A DNA stretch of 64,000 nucleotides from Proteus faecis (GTDB lineage Bacteria; Pseudomonadota; Gammaproteobacteria; Enterobacterales; Enterobacteriaceae): positions 1,220-65,219 of the forward strand of contig NZ_PENZ01000045.1 in NCBI RefSeq assembly GCF_003144395.1, read 5' to 3'. This document shows, in pieces, positions 25,794 to 34,891 of the stretch (positions are counted from its first letter, which is position 1; every line of letters begins with the position of its first letter). A program made the position numbers and the translations under genes. Below the pieces are notes generated by a model. The model had not been told where the DNA came from and did no database searches. It saw nothing but the letters and a program-made list of their open reading frames with translations.

Positions 25794-26732
25794 TTATTTT
25801 ATAGGCGTTAACTCAATCTTAGTCATCATTTCAGCAAGTTGGCTTCTGTCTTTTATTCCTACATCAGGCTGACTGACTGATAACGCAGAAATAGCGGTTG
25901 CAAGGCGCAATGTATGCTCACTCGTTTGGCTCATTAATAAACCATATACTAATCCTGCCACCATTGAATCTCCCGCACCAACGGTACTGATCACATTACA
26001 ATGTGGTGGTTTTGCAAGCCATGCACCAGATGCATTTACCCATAAAGCCCCTCTTTCACCCAATGAAATAACGACATGTGCAATACCTTTATCTCTCAGT
26101 TGATGAGCAACATTAATAATATCTGCCATTTCAGTTAATGAATGTCCAACCCACACTTCCAATTCACGATGATTAGGTTTTATCAACCAAGGTGCTGCTT
26201 TTAACCCTGCGACTAAAGCATCACGACTGCTGTCAAAAATAATACATGGACATAATCTTCTTAACTTAATCATCCATTGGGTAAAGGCGTCAGGATCAAC
26301 ACCATTAGGTAAACTCCCACTAACGACCACCATATCGAAATGAACAAGCCAACTAAGCGAATCTGTTGCAAAACGTTGCCAATCTTGTGGTGATACTATA
26401 AATCCTGAAAAATTAAAGTCGGTGACTTGCCCTTTTTCCTCGGTTAACTTCACATTAATGCGTGTTCGTCCTGATACTAAATAAAAACGGTTAGCCATAC
26501 CATTTTCACTAAAGAAGTGCTGAAACTCTTCTTGATTTTCACGTCCCATAAACCCACTAACAGTAATATCAATACCTAAATCACGTAAAACTTTCGCGAC
26601 ATTATTACCTTTACCAGCAGGATTAAGTCCAGCAGTTCGGACTAAATTAACACTACCTACATCAATAGTTGGACAAGCACCAACAAGATCATAAGCAGGA
26701 TTTAAGGTGATCGTAGCGACACGGCGCCTCAT
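25794..26732 (-). CDS. fruK: 1-phosphofructokinase FruK
   Basis: This 312-residue PfkB-family kinase phosphorylates fructose 1-phosphate to fructose 1,6-bisphosphate. It is close to E. coli FruK throughout (RRVATITLNPAYDLVG, AGKGNNVAKVL, FNFSGF, VVSGSLPNGV). The ATP-site GAGDSMVAG motif with the catalytic Asp lies near residue 250. I use ATG 26732, which has GGAG seven bases upstream and gives the E. coli length; a TTG five codons earlier is also open. E. coli fruK lies inside fruBKA, but here neither the PTS components FruB nor FruA flank it. Confidence 0.94.
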   Translation of the reverse strand: MRRRVATITLNPAYDLVGACPTIDVGSVNLVRTAGLNPAGKGNNVAKVLRDLGIDITVSGFMGRENQEEFQHFFSENGMANRFYLVSGRTRINVKLTEEKGQVTDFNFSGFIVSPQDWQRFATDSLSWLVHFDMVVVSGSLPNGVDPDAFTQWMIKLRRLCPCIIFDSSRDALVAGLKAAPWLIKPNHRELEVWVGHSLTEMADIINVAHQLRDKGIAHVVISLGERGALWVNASGAWLAKPPHCNVISTVGAGDSMVAGLVYGLLMSQTSEHTLRLATAISALSVSQPDVGIKDRSQLAEMMTKIELTPIK

Positions 26733-26921
26733 GCCCTCACTCCCCAATCATTTTTTATGATGAATATTTTGAATGATATATATAACATCAATTAACCTTT
26801 CATTCAGTGAAATTGAGCTCGTTTTCCTTGCACTCTATCCATCCTAAATGGAGAATATCACCGATAAAAAACGACTTATTTTTATACATTAACTATATAA
26901 AAAAGAAAAAAGGAGTCTCAA

Positions 26922-27338
26922 ATGTCAGTCGTAGTCGGTGTTGGCGTAATTATCACTAATGAAAATGGTGAAGTATTATTAGGAAAACGTTGTGGAAAAC
27001 ATGCCCCTTATTGGTCAATTTTTGGTGGACATGTTGATAAAGGTGAAACTTTTGAGCAATGCGCTATTCGAGAGATAGAAGAAGAAATTGGTATTGCGAT
27101 CGCTGATCCACAAGTGATTGGTATTAGCAATAATCTAGAAACTTACCAGTTAGAAGGTAAACACACGGTCTCTATTTGTATGATCGCACAACACCAAGGT
27201 GACGAGCCTAAATTGATGGAGCCAGATAAATGTTCTGAACTTCGCTGGTGTTCTCCAGATAATTTACCTGAGCCACACTTCGAAGCCAGCCGCAATTCCA
27301 TTGCATTATGGAAAAGTAAGCAGTTTTATCAAGGCTAA
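26922..27338 (+). CDS. Nudix hydrolase
   Basis: This 138-residue protein has a complete Nudix box starting at GGHVDKGETFEQCAIREIEEEIG (Gx5Ex7REUxEExGU pattern), which binds Mg2+ and hydrolyses a nucleoside diphosphate linked to another group. The fold start VGVIITNENGEVLLGKR and the RCGKHAPYWSIFGGH stretch resemble NUDT15/MutT-like dNTP pyrophosphatases. Substrate cannot be told from sequence. ATG 26922 follows a strong AAGGAG. It is a single gene divergent from fruK and has no E. coli counterpart at this position, so it is probably accessory. A hairpin without U tract lies just after it (27361-27391). Confidence 0.88.
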   Translation: MSVVVGVGVIITNENGEVLLGKRCGKHAPYWSIFGGHVDKGETFEQCAIREIEEEIGIAIADPQVIGISNNLETYQLEGKHTVSICMIAQHQGDEPKLMEPDKCSELRWCSPDNLPEPHFEASRNSIALWKSKQFYQG

Positions 27339-27552
27339 GTAAAAGCGCTCTATTACTTTCATTATTCTGGATCTTTTTTGTTCAGAATAATGTTCGAATG
27401 ATTTATTTCTACTCAAATTTTCACTTATTTATAGCGATATTTCTTTATCGTTTCTAATTATCCTCACACTAATCTATTGATTTATATAACCACCTTTTCC
27501 TACTGTATTATTTTTACTCAGTTTTTTCTTTTATAAAGCACGATAACCTCTA

Positions 27553-27601
27553 TTTACACTTTTATAGCAAACGTGTATTCTTTACACCATCAAGCTAGTA
27601 C
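27553..27601 (+). promoter_or_regulatory. Probable mtr promoter with a possible TrpR half-site
   Basis: TTTACA (27553-27558) and TATTCT (27576-27581) are spaced by 17 bases, a good sigma-70 promoter. The sequence CTAGTAC at 27595-27601, near the expected transcription start, matches one half of the TrpR operator, which overlaps the promoter in E. coli mtr. The other half-site is poor, so repressor binding is uncertain. Confidence 0.5.
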
Positions 27602-27628
27602 ATTGAGTCAATTTTATAAGGACATCCT

Positions 27629-28870
27629 ATGTCAGAAGTCACATCAATAACAAAGCGCCCATCCATACTTGGTGGTGCAATGATCATTGCTGGCACCGCA
27701 GTGGGCGCTGGTATGTTTTCCATTCCTATTGTGACTTCCGGTGTCTGGTTTACCGGCTCTATTTTTCTTCTAATCTACACTTGGTTTTGTTTATTTATGT
27801 CTGGGTTAATGATTTTAGAAGTAAACCTTCATTACCCTTTAGGCTCAAGCTTTCATACCATTACTAAAGACTTATTAGGAAAAGGCTGGAGTACTATTAA
27901 TGGGCTATCTATTGCGTTTGTTCTTTATATTTTAACTTACGCTTATATTTCTGCTGGTAGTTCCATTATCGTGCAAAACTTTGCAGAAGTGATCAGCCTC
28001 CCCCAAGCCATAGCAGGTTTAGTCTTTGCATTAATTGTTGCGTTCTTTGTTTGGTTATCAACACGTGCAGTAGATAGATTAAGCACCATTTTAATTGGCG
28101 GTATGGTAATTGCCTTTATATTAGCCATTGGTGGCCTATTTACAGAAGTAAAAATGCCTGTGCTATTTAACACCAATGAAAGCAATGCAAGCTACTTGCC
28201 CTATGCTTTAGCCGCATTACCTTATTTGCTAACCTCATTTGGTTATCACGGCAATATTCCGGGCTTAGTGACGTATTATCGTAAAGATGGCAAAGCTGTT
28301 ATGAAAAGCTTGCTTATAGGTACATTAATTTCGCTGGCAATTTATATTTTATGGCAGTTTGTTGTACAGGGTAATATTCCTCGCGAAGGTTTCAAGCAAG
28401 TGATTGCTGATGGTGGAAATATTGGTAACTTATTAGCACAAATGCGCTCAACAACCGCCAATGCCACGGTATCAATGTTATTAGACTTGTTCTCTTATAT
28501 GGCATTAGCAAGTTCATTCTTAGGCGTGTCATTAGGATTATTCGATTACTTAGCAGACTTCTTTAAGTTTTCAAATACAGGAAGTGGTCGATTTAAGTCT
28601 GCTTTAGTCACCTTTATACCACCAACTATTTTGGCAATTATTTTTCCTGATGGTTTCTTATATGCCATTGGTTTTGCAGGACTAGCAGCAACCATTTGGG
28701 CTGCAATTATTCCAGCATTAATGGCAAAAGCGAGTCGTGAGCGTAATCAAAGTCAAAGCTTTAAAGCGCCTGGTGGTATGTTTATGATTGGTTTTGTCAT
28801 TTTATTTGGTGTTATCAATGCAGGGGCACATATTTTAGCGAACTTTAATCTTCTACCCATCTATCGTTAG
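27629..28870 (+). CDS. mtr: Tryptophan-specific permease Mtr (HAAAP family)
   Basis: This 413-residue inner-membrane transporter has about 11 helices and imports tryptophan (and indole in E. coli) with protons. It matches E. coli Mtr better than TyrP or TnaB: GAGMFSIPIV, LMILEVNLHY, SSFHTITKDLLGKGW, GISIAFVLYILTYAYIS (here GLSIAFVLYILTYAYIS), SFLGVSLGLFDYLADFF and LLPIYR at the end. ATG 27629 follows AAGGAC. It is flanked by its own promoter and terminator. E. coli mtr lies elsewhere on the chromosome, so the location is specific to this lineage. Confidence 0.9.
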   Translation: MSEVTSITKRPSILGGAMIIAGTAVGAGMFSIPIVTSGVWFTGSIFLLIYTWFCLFMSGLMILEVNLHYPLGSSFHTITKDLLGKGWSTINGLSIAFVLYILTYAYISAGSSIIVQNFAEVISLPQAIAGLVFALIVAFFVWLSTRAVDRLSTILIGGMVIAFILAIGGLFTEVKMPVLFNTNESNASYLPYALAALPYLLTSFGYHGNIPGLVTYYRKDGKAVMKSLLIGTLISLAIYILWQFVVQGNIPREGFKQVIADGGNIGNLLAQMRSTTANATVSMLLDLFSYMALASSFLGVSLGLFDYLADFFKFSNTGSGRFKSALVTFIPPTILAIIFPDGFLYAIGFAGLAATIWAAIIPALMAKASRERNQSQSFKAPGGMFMIGFVILFGVINAGAHILANFNLLPIYR

Positions 28871-28880
28871 TTTCTTTTCT

Positions 28881-28913
28881 AAAAGCCGGCCCATATTTGA
28901 GCTGGCTTTTTTT
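28881..28913 (+). terminator. Intrinsic terminator of mtr
   Basis: AAAGCCGGC pairs with GCTGGCTTT (one G-U pair) around a ten-base loop and is followed by T7. It starts 12 bases after the mtr stop codon. Confidence 0.88.
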
Positions 28914-29014
28914 ATCAAATCTTACAAAAAAATGTGCGAATAACTTGCCAAGTTTCTGCACTGCGAGTAATTTTGTCGCCATTATCGTCAATGTTATTTA
29001 ATGGAAGGTTTTAT

Positions 29015-29587
29015 ATGGCAAAAGCCAATGAAATTAAACGTGGTATGGCTGTTAGTTATAACAACAAGTTATTACTGGTAAAAGATATCGATATCCAAGC
29101 ACCAAGTGCTCGAGGTGCAAGTACACTGTACAAAATGCGTTTTACTGATATCCGTACAGGCCAGAAGGTAGAAGAGCGTTTTAAAGGCGATGATATGATT
29201 GATACCATCAGTTTAACACGTCGCCCTGTTAGCTTTTCTTACATTGATGGTGATGAATATATCTTTATGGACAATGAAGATTACACACCGTATACCTTCA
29301 AAAAAGATCAAATCGAAGATGAATTACTATTTATTCCTGAGGAAGGCTTGGCGGGAATGCAAGTATTAACAATGGATGGTCAAGTTTTAGCATTAGAACT
29401 GCCACAAACTGTTGATATGGAAATTGTTGAAACTGTTCCAGGTATTAAAGGTGCTTCTGCAAGTGCTCGTACTAAACCTGCAACCTTGCCAACAGGATTA
29501 GTTATTCAGGTTCCAGAATACCTTTCTACTGGCGATAAAGTTCGTATTCATATTGCTGAACGTCGCTATATGGGCCGAGCTGACTAA
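29015..29587 (+). CDS. yeiP: Elongation factor P-like protein YeiP
   Basis: This 190-residue EF-P paralogue has three beta domains: an N-terminal KOW-like domain ([23 protein letters not shown]), a central OB domain and a C-terminal domain ending in [12 protein letters not shown]. It matches E. coli YeiP in length and end. EF-P proteins bind between ribosomal P and E sites. I start at ATG 29015, behind GGAAGG; the frame is open for another 27 codons upstream, but those are not conserved. The loop that carries the modified lysine in true EF-P here reads SARGAST. Confidence 0.94.
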   Translation: MAKANEIKRGMAVSYNNKLLLVKDIDIQAPSARGASTLYKMRFTDIRTGQKVEERFKGDDMIDTISLTRRPVSFSYIDGDEYIFMDNEDYTPYTFKKDQIEDELLFIPEEGLAGMQVLTMDGQVLALELPQTVDMEIVETVPGIKGASASARTKPATLPTGLVIQVPEYLSTGDKVRIHIAERRYMGRAD

Positions 29588-29731
29588 TCAACAGTCAAAA
29601 AGCCTACTTATTAGCGTATAACAGCTAATATTGCTTTAAATAGGTCAGATAATCGAAATAACGTCAATGTGACAAACGATTATTTGACTTGTTTATCTTT
29701 TACTTGCTACCTCTGTCTACTCACAGACGCC

Positions 29732-30061
29732 TTAAAAATATTGAACGTCAATAACACCATTCTTTTGGGTATTATCCATCCAACGGATCTCAGCTTTGCC
29801 CATATCTTGAGGCAAAATAATAGTTTGTTGGGATTTTTCAAAAGACGCAGGAACAATAGATTGAGTAGATGTAAACACTTTGTTGTGTTTGTAACATTGG
29901 TATTCAGCTTTATCAAATGTGAAATTCATCTCACATGCAGGATCCACAATGACACCCCGTAGATAAATCTGCCCTGTTGTTTGCATGGGATCAGATGCCC
30001 AAGCTAATGATATCGAACTGGAAACGAGAAGACTGCATACTACGGTCAGATATTTTCTCAT
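29732..30061 (-). CDS. Small secreted fimbrial-like protein A
   Basis: This 109-residue protein has a clear signal peptide (MRKYLTVVCSLLVSSSISLAWA) and a mature part of about 87 residues. GQIYLRGVIVDPAC resembles the start of type-1 pilin domains (G-x-I-x-F-x-G-x-I-V-x-x-x-C), with a second Cys about 14 residues later for a disulfide. The mature chain is far shorter than a normal pilin (about 150), and no chaperone or usher gene is near. It resembles the next protein (30328-30639). Start supported by GAGG. Function unknown; a minor or orphan pilin-like protein is the best guess. Confidence 0.7.
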   Translation of the reverse strand: MRKYLTVVCSLLVSSSISLAWASDPMQTTGQIYLRGVIVDPACEMNFTFDKAEYQCYKHNKVFTSTQSIVPASFEKSQQTIILPQDMGKAEIRWMDNTQKNGVIDVQYF

Positions 30062-30327
30062 AACGACCTCACTTCTTGTTTGCGCTAGCAGGTATGAGGA
30101 TCACACCTACTCGACATATTTTTATCATAGCAATAAAATATGACATTTATATAGACATAGAAAGAATATTTGATGTCTATCAAATATAAGTGTTCGATAT
30201 TTATAAATAAGAAATCAACGTTGATTAAACTTAAGTCAAATATTGTTAACTTTAATAACAGTTCTATAAAAGTATTAAAATTTTATTTAATTAATAAAAT
30301 TATTGTTATTATTAGAACTATGGAAGA

Positions 30328-30639
30328 TTAATTATAAACAATGTTCATTACGGCTAAGTTATCATTAATCCATTTAATATCCATAGAACCTTTGTTGTTA
30401 ATCAATTTAGAGTTAAAACTCTTATTCCTTTCTAACTGATATTGAGATTCTTGCATTTCACTTCCATTCCAACAGCTTGTTTTAAAAGTGTTTTTATCTG
30501 TATCAATTAGACAATTGCCCTCAACAATTGCACCAACAAAAGTTATCGTTCCAGAACCAATGACTTTATTCTCCTTAGCAAAAGTAGATGTACTTAATAA
30601 TAAAGTCAGACACGTAGCTGCTATATAAATTTTATTCAA
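30328..30639 (-). CDS. Small secreted fimbrial-like protein B (TTG start)
   Basis: I start this gene at TTG 30639, which has GGAG seven bases upstream; it gives a 103-residue protein with a signal peptide (MNKIYIAATCLTLLLSTSTFA). The mature part has GTITFVGAIVEGNC, a second Cys in TSCWN, and ends KGSMDIKWINDN then NIVYN. The same landmarks appear in protein A, so the two look like diverged tandem duplicates. An ATG 21 codons earlier is open but has no signal-peptide logic. Function unknown; the pilin-like N-terminal motif is the only clue. Confidence 0.65.
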   Translation of the reverse strand: MNKIYIAATCLTLLLSTSTFAKENKVIGSGTITFVGAIVEGNCLIDTDKNTFKTSCWNGSEMQESQYQLERNKSFNSKLINNKGSMDIKWINDNLAVMNIVYN

Positions 30640-30939
30640 AATTAATCTCCTATGATTATTGGGGTGTGTGAATTCAACAAACCAATATGTTATTAAAGTC
30701 ATAACTAATATCGGCTCGTTACTTTATTTATTTAACTTTTATCTTTAATTTAAGAATAGAAAAACATTATATAATACTCAAATTGCGAGTATCAAAAAAA
30801 AATATTCTAAATTTGAGTTAAGTGGGTATGAAAAAACCTAACAGAAATGAAACCAAAGTGTAACAATTGCATGAACAGCTAATTGCAAAGATCTATTTTT
30901 TTATTTTGGTTATAGTCCTATAATCAAAGGTAGACTAAT

Positions 30940-30955
30940 TGTGATCTAGATCACT
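30940..30955. promoter_or_regulatory. CRP-binding site candidate upstream of lpxT
   Basis: TGTGA-TCTAGA-TCACT matches the CRP consensus TGTGA-N6-TCACA at nine of ten positions, with a perfect 14-bp palindromic core. It lies 30 bases before the lpxT ATG and just after a TATAAT hexamer at 30919-30924. If that -10 is used, CRP would bind downstream of the start point and repress. Confidence 0.65.
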
Positions 30956-30985
30956 AAATATACGCGAATTTATTATTTTATTACT

Positions 30986-31693
30986 ATGAAACTTTCTCAT
31001 TTTCACCAAAAAGCACTGGCTATCTTTCTACTTAATCTTGCAGGCTTAATTATTTTTTTCTCTTGGTATCTTCCAGCACAACATGGAATTTGGCTATCAA
31101 TTGATACCCATATTTTTTATTTTTTTAATCAGTACATTTTACCTGATACTTTTTTTGCTTCTTTTGTGGCTTATACCAATAATAGAAAGTTTGATTTGGT
31201 TATTTTGCTGGTGATGGGTGCACTTTATTACAATACGTTCCGTAAAAAAGATCATATGGGTAAACGCCATCTTATAATTGTGGGATTACTGATGGTAATA
31301 AGTGCTGTACTCATTAATCAAATCGGACAAAATCTTCCAATTGAAAGGCCAAGTCCAACACTTCATTTTCAAGATGTGAATAGAGTGAGCGTGGTGACAA
31401 ACATTCCTACAAAAGATGCCTCAGGTGATAGCTTTCCTGGCGATCATGGTTTAATGCTACTTATCTTCTGTAGCTTTATCTTACGTTACCTCTCGTTTCG
31501 TTCTTTCGTATGTGCGTTACTTATTACTGTCATATTTTCATTACCAAGAGTTATGGCTGGCGCGCACTGGGCATCAGATATATTAGTCGGTTCTATTTCT
31601 TTAACTTTAATCACAACAAGTTGGTTATTAATCACACCATTATCAGATATTATTGTCAGACAATTAGAAAAATATCTTCCTTTTAAAAAATAA
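30986..31693 (+). CDS. lpxT: LpxT (YeiU) lipid A 1-phosphate phosphotransferase, PAP2 family
   Basis: This 235-residue inner-membrane enzyme has about six helices. In E. coli LpxT transfers phosphate from undecaprenyl pyrophosphate to the 1-phosphate of lipid A on the periplasmic face. PAP2 motifs can be read: ERPSP (RP at 121-122), PGDH at 151-154 and R188/H194/D198 in RVMAGAHWASD. Position just before mepS is the same as in E. coli. Basal polymyxin resistance in Proteus comes from lipid A modification with aminoarabinose, so the effect of LpxT here may differ. No clear Shine-Dalgarno sequence precedes ATG 30986. Confidence 0.88.
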   Translation: MKLSHFHQKALAIFLLNLAGLIIFFSWYLPAQHGIWLSIDTHIFYFFNQYILPDTFFASFVAYTNNRKFDLVILLVMGALYYNTFRKKDHMGKRHLIIVGLLMVISAVLINQIGQNLPIERPSPTLHFQDVNRVSVVTNIPTKDASGDSFPGDHGLMLLIFCSFILRYLSFRSFVCALLITVIFSLPRVMAGAHWASDILVGSISLTLITTSWLLITPLSDIIVRQLEKYLPFKK

Positions 31694-31726
31694 AAGAGAA
31701 AAGAGAAAACACATCTCATTTATTAA

Positions 31727-31768
31727 AAGAGAATAAATGTAATATTGCACTTATTCTCTTGGTCATTT
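31727..31768 (+). terminator. Intrinsic terminator of lpxT
   Basis: AAGAGAATAA (31727-31736) pairs perfectly with TTATTCTCTT (31751-31760), followed by GGTCATTTTTTT. It lies 34 bases after the lpxT stop codon. Confidence 0.7.
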
Positions 31769-31936
31769 TTTTGACAATTAAATGATATTATTATGACAAA
31801 ATGATATCTATTTTAAGTATTAGCACTTTATTATCTAATGTTTTGTAAATTAAGCCTCTTTCCTCTCGCCATTTAGTCCCTCTTTCTGTACACTTTTCTA
31901 GTTTCCTCATTATTTATTGTTTAATGTGGATATTTA

Positions 31937-31957
31937 CGTGCTTTAGAGCACGTTTTT
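31937..31957 (+). terminator. Terminator-like hairpin in the mepS upstream region
   Basis: CGTGCT-TTAG-AGCACG followed by TTTTT lies about 105 bases before mepS. A second small hairpin (GTGCA-CTTC-TGCAC, 32021-32034) sits just before the ribosome-binding region. The 31769-32061 gap contains no gene; if transcription starts upstream of 31937 the first hairpin would act as an attenuator. Confidence 0.4.
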
Positions 31958-32061
31958 CGCGAAATAAGGTTGCCAGAGTTAAATTACACTATATTCTCTG
32001 GTTATTTGGTGAATATTCATGTGCACTTCTGCACGTAAGGATGTAAGGGAAATCTGTCACA

Positions 32062-32676
32062 ATGAGAACAAAACCGTATATGAGAATGCTTAAGCTCATA
32101 CCGGCGTTCATTGTTGTAGCTACACTATCGGCATGTAGCTCACAGAACGCAAATTCACGCTTAGCGAATTCAAGCACTGCCCCACTAAATACATCATCAA
32201 GCACATCTATTTCCCAAGCATCACAAGATGAATTTGAATCATTGGTGAAGAATCTCGATATAAAATCCAAGATACTTGACCAATATGCAGACTGGAAAGG
32301 CGTCGCTTACCGTTTAGGCGGAGATACTAAAAGAGGCATCGATTGTTCTGCCTTTGTACAAAGAACTTTTCTTGACCAATTTGGTGTAGAACTCCCTCGC
32401 TCAACCTCAGACCAACAGTTCTCTGGTACTCAGGTTAATAAATCAAAATTACAAGCTGGCGATCTCGTTCTATTCAAAACAGGCCGTACTATGCGCCATG
32501 TTGGAATTTATATTGGTAATGATAAATTTGTACATGCATCCACCAGTAACGGTGTAACAGTGTCAGAAATGTCTAATACATACTGGAATAAACGTTTTTA
32601 TGCAGCAAGACGTGTTATTGATAAAAATGATACGGCGCTTGCTGAAAACACCCTTTCGCAAAATGCATTAAGATAA
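32062..32676 (+). CDS. mepS: MepS (Spr) murein DD-endopeptidase lipoprotein
   Basis: This 204-residue NlpC/P60 hydrolase cuts D-Ala-mDAP cross-links so the peptidoglycan mesh can expand during growth. A lipoprotein signal ends in LSAC with lipidated Cys25. The catalytic triad is Cys95 in DCSAFVQ, His146 in RHVGIYIG and His158 in FVHAST. The stretch ILDQYADWKGVAYRLGG is near-identical to E. coli Spr. The C-terminus extends about 15 residues beyond E. coli. In E. coli the protein is degraded by the NlpI-Prc system. Confidence 0.95.
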   Translation: MRTKPYMRMLKLIPAFIVVATLSACSSQNANSRLANSSTAPLNTSSSTSISQASQDEFESLVKNLDIKSKILDQYADWKGVAYRLGGDTKRGIDCSAFVQRTFLDQFGVELPRSTSDQQFSGTQVNKSKLQAGDLVLFKTGRTMRHVGIYIGNDKFVHASTSNGVTVSEMSNTYWNKRFYAARRVIDKNDTALAENTLSQNALR

Positions 32677-32702
32677 TTAATTCCCTTATATCTTATTACA
32701 AT

Positions 32703-32739
32703 AAAAAAGCCTCATTTCATAGGAAATGAGGCTTTTTTT
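32703..32739. terminator. Bidirectional terminator between mepS and yejG
   Basis: GCCTCATTTC-ATAG-GAAATGAGGC is a perfect 10-bp stem flanked by A6 on the left and T7 on the right, so it can serve both convergent genes. Confidence 0.92.
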
Positions 32740-32800
32740 ATATTCTTGATTATGCATAAACCACAAATTAACTACATTAGTTTTATAACATTAATAGATG

Positions 32801-33148
32801 TTATAAATAAGAATATGCTGTTGGGAATGGCTCAGCAATAGCGACTCCTGCGTTTTTTAAGCAACATAATGCAGCACATTCATCGTCGCTATGAAGGAAA
32901 AGGCAAGGAGCACCATCCCACTCAATCACAACACTATCAATATGGAGATTACTCAGATACTGACGCAAATTCTGTATTGCTTCATCCAGTGTCATACCAT
33001 CATGACTTAATAATTTTAAGCCAATTAGCGTATTTTGCTTTCCAGCATCATTTTCAGGCAGTATTTCTACTCTTGTACCTGCAAAACCTGCTAGCCACCG
33101 ATAACTCAGCGGCAGCTTATGAACTACCGAAAGTTGTACATTATCCAC
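32801..33148 (-). CDS. yejG: YejG family protein (GTG start)
   Basis: This 115-residue cytoplasmic protein matches E. coli YejG: LSVVHKLPLSYRWLAGFAG at the start and LKNAGVAIAEPF near the end. Function is unknown apart from a reported link to aminoglycoside tolerance in E. coli. The start is a GTG at 33148 with AGGA seven bases upstream; an in-frame TGA lies two codons before it. It sits between mepS and bcr as in E. coli, where yejABEF separates them; that operon is missing here. Confidence 0.9.
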   Translation of the reverse strand: MDNVQLSVVHKLPLSYRWLAGFAGTRVEILPENDAGKQNTLIGLKLLSHDGMTLDEAIQNLRQYLSNLHIDSVVIEWDGAPCLFLHSDDECAALCCLKNAGVAIAEPFPTAYSYL

Positions 33149-33631
33149 AAATCAATCCTGTTTCATCAACACGTTAATTTAATACATCATCAATACGAGT
33201 TTGAACTGACTTGCTCACACGCATATTAGAACTTTGTTAATTATATAACATGAATATTACAGTTATTTTACAAAGAAGCAAAGAGACATATCAAACCATT
33301 CATTTAGCTTAGTGTGTTTGCAGATATTCATGTCTGCAATACTCAATCTCTTCAATTATTCTTTCATTTATTTAACATTTTATCAACTATATAAAATAAT
33401 TGTATAAAATATTACGTATTCAAGTAAAACAATCCATCAATTTTTATCACGATGCTTCATATCAACAAAACAACAATAGATGATTATTAAAATAAACTTT
33501 ACTTAATTTAACAAAAAAACAACATCGAATATTGATTCAAATCAAAAAACTGCACTAATTTGAAACGATTCATGAAATACAGTAGAGGGAAATGTGGTGT
33601 TTTTAGAAGAAATAGAAGAAAAAAAAGAGAA
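33149..33631. other. AT-rich intergenic region upstream of yejG
   Basis: No coding frame is convincing on either strand. It must contain the yejG promoter. I see only AT-rich sequence and short A runs. Confidence 0.5.
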
Positions 33632-33632
33632 G

Positions 33633-33663
33633 CACGCTATAAATTTCTGTTATTTATAGCGTG
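33633..33663 (-). terminator. Intrinsic terminator of bcr
   Basis: CACGCTATAAAT and ATTTATAGCGTG form a perfect 12-bp stem with a seven-base loop. On the minus strand it is followed by CTTCTCTTTTTTTTC. It begins seven bases after the bcr stop codon. Confidence 0.85.
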
Positions 33664-33669
33664 ATGTTC

Positions 33670-34854
33670 TTATTTATAACGACGAGCAAGCAAAATAAAG
33701 CCCATAGCAAACAGTACACAGAATGCCATAGAACTTACCATTGGCCATTCTGATTTAGCTGGTAGCATAGCAATAGCCGTTCCAACTAAAGCGCCCACAC
33801 CAAAACGTACAGTTCCTGCAAGAGAAGAAACTGTCCCGGCCATATGGGGATAATCATCAAGGATCACAGCCATCGCATTCGATGTGATCATCGCAATACC
33901 TCCCACATACATTGCTACGCCCACAACAAGGAAATAAAAATGTAAATTAAGAGCAACCACCAGCAATAAAAAAAGCCCCATAAAACATTGAATCGTTAAT
34001 CCTAGGCGTAACATATTCAATGCACCAAATCGACGAACATATCGTCCATTAATGCTTGTCATCAAAATTAAGAAGATGATATTAAAACCAAAATATAATC
34101 CAAATTGATCAAATGGAATACCATGTAATTCAATATAGACAAAAGGACCTGCACTAAGGAACGAAAACATGCCAGCAAAAGAGAAACCTGAAGCCAATAT
34201 ATAACAAAGGACACGGCGTGTTCTAAACAAGCTAATAAATTGGCTAAATGTCACTCTTAGGCTAAAGCGTTGGCGACGCTCTTTGGGTAATGTTTCTGGA
34301 ATATAAAAAGCAATTAATACAGATGCGATCACAGCAGCTATTGCGATACTCCAGAAAATAGCATGCCATGAAAACCAATTCATCACCCAAGCGCCTAATA
34401 GTGGTGCTAATAACGGCGCGATGGTCATAACAAGCGCAACAAAAGACATACTTCGAGAGAAGTCATCCCTAGAGAACATATCTCTCATCAATGCATTAAT
34501 CACAACACTTGCCGCAGCTGCTGCAAAGCCATGTAAAAAGCGCATGCCAATTAACATATCTATTGATTCAGATAATGCACATGCACTAGAGGCAAAAGCA
34601 AAAACAATTACGCCGCCCAAAATGACAGGCTTACGCCCCAAGCTATCAGCCATAGGACCATAGACTAATTGCCCAATAGCAAAGCCAAAAATATAGATAC
34701 TTAATGTCATTTGCACTTTGCCACTAGGCACACCAAAATCTTGTGCAATAGTGGGTAAACTTGGCAAATACATATCTATAGCCAATGGCATAAGCATAGA
34801 AATCAGTCCCAGTATTAAAATGAGACTAAGGTACGACGAACGTTGCTGTTGCAC
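33670..34854 (-). CDS. bcr: Bcr/CflA-family multidrug efflux MFS transporter (GTG start)
   Basis: This 394-residue inner-membrane protein has 12 predicted helices and the DHA1 antiporter motifs: [15 protein letters not shown] in helix 1, [16 protein letters not shown] (motif A) between helices 2 and 3, and R(F/A)[12 protein letters not shown] near helix 4. It is the bicyclomycin-resistance protein of E. coli, which also exports sulfonamide and cysteine. The start is GTG 34854 with GGGAG nine bases upstream. It is 37 bases downstream of rsuA, as in E. coli, and probably co-transcribed. Confidence 0.92.
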   Translation of the reverse strand: MQQQRSSYLSLILILGLISMLMPLAIDMYLPSLPTIAQDFGVPSGKVQMTLSIYIFGFAIGQLVYGPMADSLGRKPVILGGVIVFAFASSACALSESIDMLIGMRFLHGFAAAAASVVINALMRDMFSRDDFSRSMSFVALVMTIAPLLAPLLGAWVMNWFSWHAIFWSIAIAAVIASVLIAFYIPETLPKERRQRFSLRVTFSQFISLFRTRRVLCYILASGFSFAGMFSFLSAGPFVYIELHGIPFDQFGLYFGFNIIFLILMTSINGRYVRRFGALNMLRLGLTIQCFMGLFLLLVVALNLHFYFLVVGVAMYVGGIAMITSNAMAVILDDYPHMAGTVSSLAGTVRFGVGALVGTAIAMLPAKSEWPMVSSMAFCVLFAMGFILLARRYK

Positions 34855-34891
34855 GAAGATAAACTCCCAAAAACGACAGGATAAATAATAA

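Noticed and set aside
27595-27601. TrpR operator upstream of mtr
   Set aside because: Only one half-site (CTAGTAC) is good; the other half does not match, so I list it inside the promoter entry and do not call an operator.
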